47,510 bases of DNA from Candidatus Woesearchaeota archaeon (GCA_016177615.1 JACOUX010000018.1:1-47510); one strand, 5' to 3'. Positions 7,364-15,670 are shown, numbered from the stretch's first letter. Translations and numbers: made by a program. The notes: generated by a model from the sequence alone, not told the origin.

Positions 7364-9604
7364 TTATTCAAATGCGACATTTTGTGTGATAATTCCCTTA
7401 AGAAACAAGCTGCCTGTGCTGTTGAAATAGGCAATCGTCACATTATTCTTATCTTGTATTATAAATGAGCTTTCTGTAGCATTAAGCGAGCCAAGGCCTT
7501 CTGTTAGGATTCCCCTGAGAATTAGGTTGCCTTCTGGATTTTTTATCGCTGCTGTGGCCAATCCAGAATTGTTTTGAATTGCAAAATCATTTTCATCAGC
7601 AGACACCTCAGAATTTTGAATTAAGGTGCCTTTAATGTTCAGATTGCCAAAACCGTCAATTACCGCAAGTCTTGCATTGCCTATTATCTCAAAAGATCCA
7701 AAAGTAAGGTTGATTGTTGGGGCATTGAGCTTTTTGGGAGTGATATTAATCAGAAATACATCAGATATCACAAATTTCTCAGAATCATTCGCAATAATGT
7801 AGGAGAACGCAATTCCTTCAAAATCCATATCAGGGGCTATTGTTGCGGTATTATTTTCAAAATATATTGTTATATTATCGGGCTCGTAATAGCTGTATTT
7901 TAATCTGTCATTGTCTGCATCAGAAAAATATTCGCTTAAGTTTATTGTTGCATTCCTGCCTTTAGTTACGTTAACAACAGATATGTTTTTCAGCAATATT
8001 GGCGCATTATTTTGAGCTTCAGAGTCTATAGAGTAATGCAATCTGCCGATTTTCAGAACAGCATCGCCTTCTATTTCAAATACAAGCGTGTAAGAGCTTC
8101 TGTTCAGGCCTTCCAGAGAGCATGTTTCGGCACAGGCATCTGCAAATTCAATTTCATCCTTGTAATATTTAACGCTTAAGTTTGCCCATTCTGAAAGGTA
8201 TATTTCAGATTTCAAATTATCCGGGCTAAGGTTAACATTGTAATAAGCAACCCGTGCATAAACAGCATTATCATATCCTGCGCCATCTTTGCCGAATGCC
8301 GAATAATAAGTGTCATTCCATAAATCTTCTGTTGGCAGCAGCTCCCCAAATGCGCAGCATTGCGAATTGCCGTTGCAGAATTTTGTAAGTTTAGCATCAT
8401 CTATTGACTGGACACGCCAAAATGTGCACAGCCTGCTTTTTTCAACGTCCCAATTAAATGAGGTTTGCCCTACTGTAAGATCGACAACTCCATTTATGGT
8501 CTCTTCACCATTGTCATTCACATCATAGATTGTGCCTGAGCCGTATGATAGGCTGATGCTCATAGTTTTGTTTTGCTCCAAAGTTTCATTGCTGATAATA
8601 GTCGCGTTAGCAATATAAGCCAGAACAATTATCCTGATTTCTTTGCCAAAAGATGACTTGTTGTCAGAAGCGGTTATATTCAGCGTTGTGTTGAAATCAT
8701 AAGCCTCTGTGCTCAAAGCCAGAATTGAGCCATTAAAACTTTCATTTATGTTTTCTGCATCAGAAACGCTGAATGAAAGTTGATCATTGTCCAAATCAAG
8801 GAAGTAATCCAGCAGGTTGATTGCCAGCGTCTTGTTGAGCACAAAATAATCTGTGTCAGAATTCCATTGGGGCGCATTGTTCTTCTTTTCTGTAAGATTT
8901 GTTTCATTGGCCGGCTCTTCACTTGGCACTTTCAAAACTATCAGTCTTACTACCCTGCTTGTGCTGTCAATTCCATCCGATGCTATGAAGGCGATAGTTG
9001 TGTTGAAGTCATTGCCATTCTCATTGACCAAGACAGCAATTTCATTTGCAACTGATACGTTAAGCCCTTCTGCTTCATCAGCGAAATATACAAGCGCATC
9101 ATTATCTTTGTCAGAAAAATGCAGCGACAGGTTTATTGCTGCTGTGCCGTTTACCTCAAATTCATCCTGCTCTGACGACCATTTTGGTTTGTTGTTTTTT
9201 ATTTTATTGTCCTCGTCGCTTTCATTTTTGTCTTTTTCCTTGCTGTCTTCTTTGACAGCAAAACCACTTATCTGGAGAGCGCTGGAATCTTTCGCTGTTT
9301 TATTCACGAACTGGGAACTGTCAAGCACAAGATACTTGATTCCATTGCTTTCGAGATACACTTTTGCCTTGCCGTATATTGTCACGCTCCCGTCAATTTT
9401 CAGTGATTTTAAGGAGCCTTCATTTTCGAGCTTCCATGTGTAATTTCCGCTTGATGTTATAACCAGATTTACCTCATCTGCATGGTAAAATTCCCTTATA
9501 ACAAATCCTGTCAGAGAGGGGCCAAAATAAAAAGCCATGGCTATGGCAATGACAGCCAGTAGCAGCATCAGCAGCCTTGCTCCCTTTTTCTTATGGCCTG
9601 CCAA
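7364..9604 (-). CDS. Large secreted surface protein with cadherin/Ig-like repeats
   Basis: This is a predicted cell-surface protein of 746 residues. The N-terminus is basic (AGHKKKGAR) and followed by one hydrophobic segment (about 11-35, ending SLTGFV). The ectodomain holds three repeats that each begin NNxP and carry an acidic DxDNDxL calcium-site-like motif (KDNDALVY, LDNDQLSF, ADNDRLKY). A central lectin-like region has Cys pairs (CTFWRV, QCCAFG, ACAETCS). The C-terminal ~100 residues repeat a motif GxLxxKGxxxQ. Sequons are abundant. The start is a TTG at 9604, supported by the basic N-region and a GAGG about ten bases upstream; an ATG at 9568 would remove the basic residues. It overlaps the upstream helix-turn-helix gene by 14 bases. 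Adhesion or surface-layer roles are inferred. Confidence 0.75.
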   Translation of the reverse strand: MAGHKKKGARLLMLLLAVIAIAMAFYFGPSLTGFVIREFYHADEVNLVITSSGNYTWKLENEGSLKSLKIDGSVTIYGKAKVYLESNGIKYLVLDSSQFVNKTAKDSSALQISGFAVKEDSKEKDKNESDEDNKIKNNKPKWSSEQDEFEVNGTAAINLSLHFSDKDNDALVYFADEAEGLNVSVANEIAVLVNENGNDFNTTIAFIASDGIDSTSRVVRLIVLKVPSEEPANETNLTEKKNNAPQWNSDTDYFVLNKTLAINLLDYFLDLDNDQLSFSVSDAENINESFNGSILALSTEAYDFNTTLNITASDNKSSFGKEIRIIVLAYIANATIISNETLEQNKTMSISLSYGSGTIYDVNDNGEETINGVVDLTVGQTSFNWDVEKSRLCTFWRVQSIDDAKLTKFCNGNSQCCAFGELLPTEDLWNDTYYSAFGKDGAGYDNAVYARVAYYNVNLSPDNLKSEIYLSEWANLSVKYYKDEIEFADACAETCSLEGLNRSSYTLVFEIEGDAVLKIGRLHYSIDSEAQNNAPILLKNISVVNVTKGRNATINLSEYFSDADNDRLKYSYYEPDNITIYFENNTATIAPDMDFEGIAFSYIIANDSEKFVISDVFLINITPKKLNAPTINLTFGSFEIIGNARLAVIDGFGNLNIKGTLIQNSEVSADENDFAIQNNSGLATAAIKNPEGNLILRGILTEGLGSLNATESSFIIQDKNNVTIAYFNSTGSLFLKGIITQNVAFE

Positions 9605-10142
9605 CTTTAATTCCCCTCTTCTTTTTTACCTTATCATATGTTGCCCAGATTGTGCTGTCATCCAGCCGCAGCATAACAGCAATTTCATGATTTGAATAGC
9701 CAATGTCCTTTATGAAGCCTACAACGCTTTCAAGGGTTGAGAATGACCTGTCTGCTATTGCTGAAGCTGGAATCAGAATCTCTTTTGAGACTATTCCAAA
9801 AGGAGATGGCATTTTTTTTAATGCATTATGGTAAGTTGACCAAATTGTCTTGTTGCTTCTGTTCAGAAGCTTTGCAATCTTGGAAAATTTTAGCCTCTCA
9901 TTTTCCTTGAGATACTTTACAATCGCCTCCAATGAGCTTAATTCATTGCCAAAAACCCCGATAGGGATCATTATCTCCTTTTTTCCAATAATTTCCTGCT
10001 CACTTATGTTATGCAGCCTCTTGAGCTCTTTAATGAGATAGAATATTGTCCCTATTTTATCTTCTTTTGATAAGTCTCCAAATCTAGAAATAATGTCATC
10101 TATTATTATGCTGTCATCCCCTGATTTAGGTATTATGCGCAA
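9591..10142 (-). CDS. Tandem sigma-r4-like helix-turn-helix protein (cassette 2)
   Basis: This 183-residue protein is a paralogue of the product of 6702-7250. Unit 1 (59-115) contains IPIGVF, LSSLEAIVKYLKENERLKF and the HTH KIAKLLNRSNKTIWSTYHNALKK, closed by MPSPF. Unit 2 (122-175) contains IPASAIA, LESVVGFIKDIGYS and EIAVMLRLDDSTIWATYDKVKKK. In both paralogues the first unit ends MPxPF, so the duplication predates their divergence. The start is a TTG at 10142; the first internal Met would cut into the first unit. A TATA box at 10167-10177 is centred 30 bases upstream. The gene is followed by, and overlaps, the surface gene 7364-9604. DNA binding is inferred from the helix pattern only. Confidence 0.7.
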   Translation of the reverse strand: MRIIPKSGDDSIIIDDIISRFGDLSKEDKIGTIFYLIKELKRLHNISEQEIIGKKEIMIPIGVFGNELSSLEAIVKYLKENERLKFSKIAKLLNRSNKTIWSTYHNALKKMPSPFGIVSKEILIPASAIADRSFSTLESVVGFIKDIGYSNHEIAVMLRLDDSTIWATYDKVKKKRGIKVGRP

Positions 10143-10470
10143 TTTATTCCTATTATTTAAGTAAGTTATATATAAAACATTCTATTTATCTTAAAAATTA
10201 CAATCAATAAACCTTATTTATTCTTATTAATAAAGTTTTATTTCCTATTATATAATTTTTTATCTTATTATATATTATTAATATCTTATTTTTATAGAAC
10301 TTTTTATTAAAATTACCTATTTTATAATATTTTTATCCTATTTTATTATTCTTTTTCTGGTTTTATAAGTAAAAAATCTTATTATTCAAGTTTATTAACT
10401 TAAATTATAATATTTAAGTCAAATCAGAGAAACAAATAATTTTATTAAGCTCCAGCCCATATTTCATAAA
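10143..10470. other. Extremely AT-rich intergenic region with a recurrent CCTATT motif
   Basis: No gene is visible here. The stretch is almost entirely A and T; on the plus strand G is nearly absent between about 10185 and 10420. The motif CCTATTWTWTAA or a close variant recurs at 10149, 10244, 10316 and 10337. The region must carry the promoters of the divergent genes 9591-10142 (minus) and 10471-11370 (plus). It could also be a regulator binding region or a curved or easily melted segment. Confidence 0.5.
10167..10177 (-). promoter_or_regulatory. TATA box of cassette 2
   Basis: The minus strand reads TTTTATATATA, centred about 30 bases before the TTG start at 10142. Its position supports that unusual start codon. 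Confidence 0.55.
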
Positions 10471-11370
10471 ATGAAGCATTCACTCAAAGTTACAATATCG
10501 CTTATTGTGCTTTTCCTGCTTGCCCAGGTTATAGGGCTGCTTGTTGTGAACCAGTACATTGACCATCAAAAAACTACTGAAACAAAAGAAATATCCTACA
10601 AGCCGTTGCCATATGACTTGGAAAGGCCCGAGATCAAAAACCAGTCTTATTCTTTTCTTTACCTTTCAGCAGCAATAATAACAGGCACACTTTTGATTTT
10701 AATCCTGATAAGGTTCAATAAAGTATTCATCTGGAAGTTTTGGTTTTTTGCTACAATATGGGTTACACTTTCGGTTGCTTTTGCAGCGTTCATAAGCAGC
10801 TTTGCAGCTGCTATGATTGCATTGGCTTTCTCGCTTTTAAGGCTATACAAGCCTAACTTTTTCGTGCAGAATGTTTCCGAAGTTTTTGTGTATGGGGGGT
10901 TAGCAGCGATATTTGTGCCAATGATGAACATGTTTGCAGCATTCGCGCTCCTTATAGTAATTTCGGTTTATGATTTTATTGCAGTGAACAAGACAAAGCA
11001 CATGATTAAGCTTGCAAATTTCCAGTCAAGCTCAAAGGTTTTTGCTGGGCTGCTTATAAATTACGGCAAAGAGAAGACGCAAAAGCAAAAGTACAGGCAA
11101 GATACAGGCGCAAAAAGCGAAAAGCGGGTTGCCGTCTTGGGGGGCGGAGACATCGGATTCACATTGCTTTTTGCAGGCGTTGTGATGCAGGAATTGATGC
11201 TGAAGGAAGCGGTAATATTCGGATTTCTTAAGACTCTTGTAATCCCACTTTTTGCCTCAATCGCTTTGCTAATGCTTCTTGTCAAGGGGAAGAAAGACAA
11301 GTTTTATCCTGCAATGCCTGCTTTAAGCGCAGCTTGCTTTTTGGGGTATTTAGTTGTATGGATAATTTAA
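10471..11370 (+). CDS. Presenilin-like intramembrane aspartyl protease (A22 family)
   Basis: This is a 299-residue multi-pass membrane protein of the presenilin/signal peptide peptidase superfamily, whose members cleave substrates inside the membrane. All three catalytic landmarks are present: YD with Asp168 (VISVYDFIAV), GxGD with Asp227 (LGGGDIGFT) and PAL at 283-285. About nine hydrophobic segments are visible, and a basic loop (about 195-220) lies between the two Asp helices as in archaeal homologues. It has its own upstream AT-rich region, and the SRP RNA gene follows on the same strand. Substrates may be leftover signal peptides, but nothing in the sequence shows this. Confidence 0.9.
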   Translation: MKHSLKVTISLIVLFLLAQVIGLLVVNQYIDHQKTTETKEISYKPLPYDLERPEIKNQSYSFLYLSAAIITGTLLILILIRFNKVFIWKFWFFATIWVTLSVAFAAFISSFAAAMIALAFSLLRLYKPNFFVQNVSEVFVYGGLAAIFVPMMNMFAAFALLIVISVYDFIAVNKTKHMIKLANFQSSSKVFAGLLINYGKEKTQKQKYRQDTGAKSEKRVAVLGGGDIGFTLLFAGVVMQELMLKEAVIFGFLKTLVIPLFASIALLMLLVKGKKDKFYPAMPALSAACFLGYLVVWII

Positions 11371-11388
11371 AATTATTCTAACAGTTAA

Positions 11389-11400
11389 ACTTTTAAAAGG
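11389..11400 (+). promoter_or_regulatory. TATA box of the SRP RNA gene
   Basis: ACTTTTAAAAGG is centred about 26 bases before position 11420, where the 5' strand of the terminal SRP RNA helix begins. Box and helix together fix the 5' end. Confidence 0.6.
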
Positions 11401-11419
11401 CGTAATCATTCTGCATACT

Positions 11420-11714
11420 GGAGGACTTTTCCGGGAAGCCAGCACTCTCCTGTAAGCGCAAATGTGCTTAGGTGCGGAGAAGCATGGGAAGCAGCTTGGG
11501 CTTTTGCAACTTAGTCTTGCTTCTGGCGTCGAAGCTCTGCCCCATAGGACTTATGTTTTTGAAAATCCGTCAGGTCTGGAAGGAAATCAATAAAAAATTG
11601 ACCTAAGGCAGCGGTAATCTTAGGCATTGGTGCTTATGGATCACAGAGTGGAGCTGGAAGTGAGGTTGCTAATTGCAACTGCTTTTGCCCATTTTCAGGC
11701 GCGTCCTCCTTTTT
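11420..11714 (+). ncRNA. ffs: Archaeal SRP RNA (7S RNA)
   Basis: This is the RNA scaffold of the signal recognition particle, which targets nascent membrane and secreted proteins. The 5' GGAGGAC (11420-11426) pairs perfectly with the 3' GTCCTCC (11703-11709), forming archaeal helix 1. The Alu domain follows, with its conserved TGTAA turn just after 11450. The S domain holds the helix 8 signature: outer stem CCG (11567-11569) with CGG (11612-11614), CAGGTC, the GGAAGG loop and GCAGC. Compared with the consensus, where GGAAGGAA runs directly into GCAGC, this RNA has 22 extra bases (11586-11607) at that junction. A T-run at 11709-11714 is the likely terminator. Exact ends are good to a few bases. 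Confidence 0.9.
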
Positions 11715-11722
11715 AATACAAA

Positions 11723-12694
11723 ATGAACCTAATTTATAATAAAATATTTTTAGAGCATAAATCTGAAGGCCATCCTGAAAGGCCGGAGAGGCTTCTTGCT
11801 TTTGGCAATATTGAAGAGTCTGAAATCGAGAATGGGGAGAGATACTTGAGCTTATTATATGGCAATAATTATATTGAATTAATTAAAAACTCTTCTGCAA
11901 AAGAGATGAATCTGGATGCGGACACTTATACAAACTCAAAGAGCTATGATGTTGCCTGCTATGCAGTCGGTGCAGCAATAAAAGCCGCAAGGCAGAATGA
12001 TTTTGCGTTAGTAAGGCCGCCAGGGCATCATGCAACTGCAAAGAAAGCAATGGGTTTCTGCCTGTTCAACAATGTTGCAGTTGCATGCAAGTGGCTGAAT
12101 GAGAGAGGGAAGAAAGTTTTGGTAATAGATTTTGACGGCCATCATGGAAACGGGACGCAGGATATTTTCTATAATACAGACAAAGTGCTTTACTTATCAA
12201 CGCATCAGCTTCCAGCATTTCCTGGAACCGGTTGGATTAATGAAATAGGCGAGGGAAAGGGGAAATATTTCACAATAAACATTCCAATGCCGCCTTATTC
12301 TTCTGATGACATTTTTATAGATATGTTATCGAGAATAATTCCTGTAATAAAAGAGCAATACAAGCCTGATGTTGTCGCTGTTTCAGCGGGATTTGATGCA
12401 CACAAAGGGGATCCCTTGCTTCAGCTTAATCTAACAATTAATTCATATTATGAAATCGGCAGGCTCCTATCAAATAATTTTAATAATATATTTGCCTGTC
12501 TGGAAGGTGGTTATAATGTTGAAGCGCTTCCTCATTGCGTTTCTGTATTCCTCATGGGCATAAATAAGGAAAAATCAATGCTCGAGTTCAAGGAGCAGAG
12601 AACAACTTCAGCGGCGAATGTGCAGAGAGAATTTGAAGCGAGGATGAAAAGCCTAAAACTTGAGCTGTTCGAGTATTGGAATTTTGGAATCTAG
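11723..12694 (+). CDS. Histone deacetylase-superfamily (AcuC-like) amidohydrolase
   Basis: This is a 323-residue zinc hydrolase of the arginase-deacetylase fold; relatives remove acetyl groups from lysines, polyamines or acetoin-pathway proteins. The family signatures are intact: GHPERPERL near the N-terminus, the tandem His pair in RPPGHHA, the zinc ligands in DFDGHHGNGTQD, the second Asp in SAGFDAHKGDP, and the Tyr of LEGGYN. The start is well matched to relatives, which begin a few residues before HPERPERL. I see no TATA box at the usual distance, and the ATG begins only about nine bases after the SRP RNA terminator T-run, so expression by read-through is possible. The 3' end overlaps the convergent thiL by four bases. 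Confidence 0.88.
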   Translation: MNLIYNKIFLEHKSEGHPERPERLLAFGNIEESEIENGERYLSLLYGNNYIELIKNSSAKEMNLDADTYTNSKSYDVACYAVGAAIKAARQNDFALVRPPGHHATAKKAMGFCLFNNVAVACKWLNERGKKVLVIDFDGHHGNGTQDIFYNTDKVLYLSTHQLPAFPGTGWINEIGEGKGKYFTINIPMPPYSSDDIFIDMLSRIIPVIKEQYKPDVVAVSAGFDAHKGDPLLQLNLTINSYYEIGRLLSNNFNNIFACLEGGYNVEALPHCVSVFLMGINKEKSMLEFKEQRTTSAANVQREFEARMKSLKLELFEYWNFGI

Positions 12695-13662
12695 ACCCTT
12701 AGCCTCCTGAAATGATCAAACCCGCTTTCAATATTTTGCTTTTTGTTATCTCTGATTAATTTAATCCCATATTTTTTATCAACAATCTCTCCAATCATAG
12801 TGACATCAAGTTTTTTCATTTTGTTTAACTTGCTTTTGTCTGCAGTAAACACCAGCTCAAAATCCTCCCCGCCGTAAAGCGCAAAATCAACAGCGTCTTT
12901 TTTCAATTTTTTTGAATCAATTATTGTATCTTTTGAAATTGGAAGCTTACCAGAGTAAATAACCGCGCCAACATTAGACTCTTCGCAAATGTGCTTGACT
13001 TCAGATGCAACTCCATCGCTTACATCAATCATCGAATTGATTCCGACCTTTACAAGCTTCCTTGCCAGCTCAAGCCGGCATCTTGGCTCAAGATGGCTTT
13101 TGACAGAATTTCCTTTAAGATTATGCCTTAATAATTCTAATCCTGCAGTTGAGCTTCCGACATCTCCGGAGCAAAATATCGAGTCACCTGCTTTTGCGCT
13201 GCTTCTCAATGCCAGAAATTTCTTTTCAACAAAACCTAATAAAGAAACATTAACAATAATCTTTTCTGAATGTGTTATATTGCCTCCAACAATGTTTATT
13301 TTATGTTTTATTGCCTTTTCATTGATACCCCCATATAATTTATCAACAAATTCTACGTCAATATCACTGGGCAATGCCAATGAAATAATTGCAAATCTTG
13401 GAATGCCGCCCATTGCAGCTATATCGCTCGCATTTTGTTCTATTGCCAGCTTTCCAATTTGCTCAGGTGTCCAATATTTTTGAGAGAAATGGTCATTTTC
13501 CACAATCATGTCTGTTGTAAAAAGAATATAATTGTTTTTATCATAGTTTAAAACAGCAGCATCATCACCGATGCCAACAACAACATCATCGGAAAATAGT
13601 TTTATCTTATCCTTAATCTTTTTAATCAGCCCGAATTCCCCTCCAATGTCTTTGATTTGCAT
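12691..13662 (-). CDS. thiL: Thiamine-monophosphate kinase
   Basis: ThiL phosphorylates thiamine monophosphate to the active cofactor thiamine diphosphate using ATP. The 323-residue product has the PurM-like AIR-synthase fold markers: an N-terminal GEFGLI, the VVGIGDDAAVL metal site, TTDMIVENDHF, ASDIAAMGGIPRF, IVGGNITHS, and the C-terminal ISMIDVSDGVASE-like and YGGEDFELVF segments. Length is typical. Minus-strand TATA-like sequence at about 13679-13694 lies roughly 20-28 bases upstream of the ATG, fitting a leaderless transcript. No other thiamine gene is nearby. Confidence 0.93.
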   Translation of the reverse strand: MQIKDIGGEFGLIKKIKDKIKLFSDDVVVGIGDDAAVLNYDKNNYILFTTDMIVENDHFSQKYWTPEQIGKLAIEQNASDIAAMGGIPRFAIISLALPSDIDVEFVDKLYGGINEKAIKHKINIVGGNITHSEKIIVNVSLLGFVEKKFLALRSSAKAGDSIFCSGDVGSSTAGLELLRHNLKGNSVKSHLEPRCRLELARKLVKVGINSMIDVSDGVASEVKHICEESNVGAVIYSGKLPISKDTIIDSKKLKKDAVDFALYGGEDFELVFTADKSKLNKMKKLDVTMIGEIVDKKYGIKLIRDNKKQNIESGFDHFRRLRV

Positions 13663-13700
13663 TTGTCAATAAATTATTTTTTATACTTATTTAATTTTGG

Positions 13701-14600
13701 TCAAACATAAGCCAGCCATTTCCTGTATTTTTTATCCCTTCCTCTTACAACATCATAAAATTTACCCATTATCTTTTTTGTAACAGGGCCAATCTCTCCT
13801 TTGCCAATCTTCTTTCCATTTAAAGAGATTATTGGAGCTATCTCCATCATGGTGCCGCAAAAAAATGCCTCGTCAGCGTTTTTGGCTTCGTTTAGCTTAA
13901 TCTCTTTCTCAAATGCATTTATCCCCATATCATTGCTTATTTTTAATATAGTGTCTCTTGTAAGCCCGTGCAAGGCGCTCCTGCTGCCAGGAGTCATCAT
14001 TTTTCCGCTTTTTACGATAAAGAGATTTTCAGCCGGGCCTTCTGCAACGTATCCCCTGTAATCAAGCATTAGCGCCTCATCATAGCCTTTGATTCTCGCA
14101 TCGCGCATAGCAAGTATGGAATTGGCATAATTGCCGCTTATCTTGACGCCAAAAATGCTTGATTTTTCAGAGTGCCTCAGGTATTTGGATACAACAACAT
14201 TGAGATTTTTTGAAAAATATTTTTTCCATGGGATTGCAGCTATGGCAATATCAGCAGGAACATTTGCAGGATAGACTCCAATGCTTCCGTAGCCGTAATA
14301 CGCCATTGGCCTTATATAGCCGTCATTAATACTGTTTTTTTTAATAATCGCCTTAACCGCTTTTTTTAGCTGCGGCTCTGAAAATTTGACATCCATTCCA
14401 AACGATCTTGCAGAATGAAAAAGGCGCCTTAAATGGTCGTCCAGCCTAAAAACAGCAGTGCCATTTTCTGTTTTGTATGAATGAATGCCCTCAAACACAG
14501 CGCTGCCGTAAAGCAAGGCGTGCGCCAGGACATGGACTTTAGCATTATTCCACTTGATAAATTTTCCATTCATCCATACAAACTTCGATTTTTTAAACAT
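13701..14600 (-). CDS. ilvE: Branched-chain amino acid aminotransferase (PLP fold type IV)
   Basis: This enzyme transfers amino groups between 2-oxoglutarate/glutamate and branched-chain keto acids. The 299-residue protein carries the class IV landmarks: HALLYGSAVFEGI, the Arg-rich FRLDDHLRRLF, the PLP-lysine segment KISGNYANSILA, EALMLDYRGYVAEGPAENLF and FFCGTMMEI. Length and order match IlvE; D-amino acid aminotransferase or 4-amino-4-deoxychorismate lyase are less likely because of the EGPAENLF and GYIRPMAYYGYG segments. The upstream region that should hold its promoter is a dispersed hairpin repeat (about 14610-14834). It does not form an obvious operon with its neighbours. Confidence 0.9.
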   Translation of the reverse strand: MFKKSKFVWMNGKFIKWNNAKVHVLAHALLYGSAVFEGIHSYKTENGTAVFRLDDHLRRLFHSARSFGMDVKFSEPQLKKAVKAIIKKNSINDGYIRPMAYYGYGSIGVYPANVPADIAIAAIPWKKYFSKNLNVVVSKYLRHSEKSSIFGVKISGNYANSILAMRDARIKGYDEALMLDYRGYVAEGPAENLFIVKSGKMMTPGSRSALHGLTRDTILKISNDMGINAFEKEIKLNEAKNADEAFFCGTMMEIAPIISLNGKKIGKGEIGPVTKKIMGKFYDVVRGRDKKYRKWLAYV

Positions 14601-14609
14601 AAAAATTCT

Positions 14610-14834
14610 ACTTCCGTATCATAAGTGGTTTATGGTGCAGTAAAAAATTGCATGGAATTTGGATGTGCTCAAATGTCGAAAATTATCAATTTTCGAGCAC
14701 CTCGAAAATCCTATTGATTTTCGCTGAATCACCATCAAATAAGTGGAATTTTGTAGTGTCCAAAACCACGCAATTATTAACATAGTGTAAGCATGCCAAC
14801 CATCTCTGATGGGTGATTTTTGACATTTAGCCAT
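14610..14834 (-). repeat. Dispersed hairpin repeat, copy A
   Basis: This non-coding stretch shares a block of about 35 bases with 36628-36665. Read on the minus strand, it begins ATGTCAAAAATCACCCATC and contains a hairpin (14797-14804 with 14808-14815, loop 14805-14807). It also contains a perfect 9-bp stem TCGAAAATT/AATTTTCGA (14676-14684 with 14688-14696), extended outwards by GTGCTC/GAGCAC, and a second related stem CGAAAATC/GATTTTCG just downstream. Both copies also share TTTGAGCACA. This looks like a degraded, non-autonomous mobile element; the IS200/IS605 group is the best guess because of the subterminal hairpins. Confidence 0.55.
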
Positions 14835-14840
14835 TCTACA

Positions 14841-15629
14841 CTAGAACCATACTATCTTAAGATGATTGCTTGAAAGCCGGATTGCTGCAACACTTCCATT
14901 CTTCAGGCCGTATTCTTTGCCTACGGAATCTGCTATTAAAATTCCATCCATCATCTCTGAAATGATGCTGATCCCCTGGTGATCATTCAGCACGCCGTAT
15001 TTTAGCTGATAATTCCTGAAAACCTTGCCTTCATAAGGCTCCCTTACTATGAACTGGAAATTGCTTGAGTCAAGCGGCAGCTTTTTGGAGTGGCATGCGC
15101 TCGCCCACGCATAGCTTCCTGCAGGAGTCGTTACAAGAATCCCGCTGCTCTTTTGCCTTTCGCTTTTGTCATTCATCTTTATGATGTATTTTGCGGCATG
15201 ATAGGATTTTCTTGGGCCTATGAAGAACTCATTAAGCGCAAGAGCGCCTGTTTTTTTCCCGTCGATCGAGGCCTCAAGCCTTGGGAACTCCTTGATTTTG
15301 AAATTACCATCCAAAATTTTTTCAAGCTTCTGGCTGAAATTTCTTTTATCAGATTTAAGAAAGAAGCCCTCTTTATTTCTGTAATCGGAATTCACTCCAA
15401 GAATAATCTGGCCATCCACAAACTGGGCTGCCCTTAGGAAGGTGCCGTCTCCGCCAACAGTTATTATCATGTCCTTAGCCTTAAATTGATAGGGGTTAAG
15501 CATGTCCATATTAGCCAGGTGGCAGCTTATTTTATTTTTTTTTAATGTCATTTGGACCAGGCTGAAGCATGACATTTCCTCTTTCGCCCTTGGAGGCGTG
15601 TAAACCAAAAGCACATTTTTTATTTTCAT
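14841..15629 (-). CDS. nadK: NAD kinase
   Basis: This enzyme phosphorylates NAD to NADP. It is a 262-residue protein with the diacylglycerol-kinase-like fold: the GGDGTFLRAA nucleotide motif in TVGGDGTFL, the substrate Asn-Glu pair in ALNEFFIG, and SSGILVTTPAGSYAWASA in the position of the usual TPTGSTAY loop. That last loop is divergent (PAGSYAW), so the enzyme is somewhat atypical. The start at 15629 is supported by a minus-strand TATA box (GGTTTATAAGT, 15651-15661) 27 bases upstream. The gene ends just before hairpin repeat copy A. Confidence 0.82.
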   Translation of the reverse strand: MKIKNVLLVYTPPRAKEEMSCFSLVQMTLKKNKISCHLANMDMLNPYQFKAKDMIITVGGDGTFLRAAQFVDGQIILGVNSDYRNKEGFFLKSDKRNFSQKLEKILDGNFKIKEFPRLEASIDGKKTGALALNEFFIGPRKSYHAAKYIIKMNDKSERQKSSGILVTTPAGSYAWASACHSKKLPLDSSNFQFIVREPYEGKVFRNYQLKYGVLNDHQGISIISEMMDGILIADSVGKEYGLKNGSVAAIRLSSNHLKIVWF

Positions 15630-15650
15630 ACAGGAGAATAAGCTGAAGCA

Positions 15651-15661
15651 ACTTATAAACC
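15651..15661 (-). promoter_or_regulatory. TATA box of nadK
   Basis: The minus strand reads GGTTTATAAGT, centred 27 bases from the ATG at 15629. Confidence 0.6.
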
Positions 15662-15670
15662 TTACCAGAA

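Noticed and set aside
8853-9443. Plus-strand reading frame of 196 residues
   Set aside because: It is antisense to the repeat-rich surface protein 7364-9604 and shows the same Ser/Phe/Leu-rich shadow composition.
14619-14834. 71-residue reading frame on the minus strand
   Set aside because: It lies wholly within hairpin repeat copy A, has no TATA box or RBS, and its sequence is explained by the repeat and its AT-rich stems.
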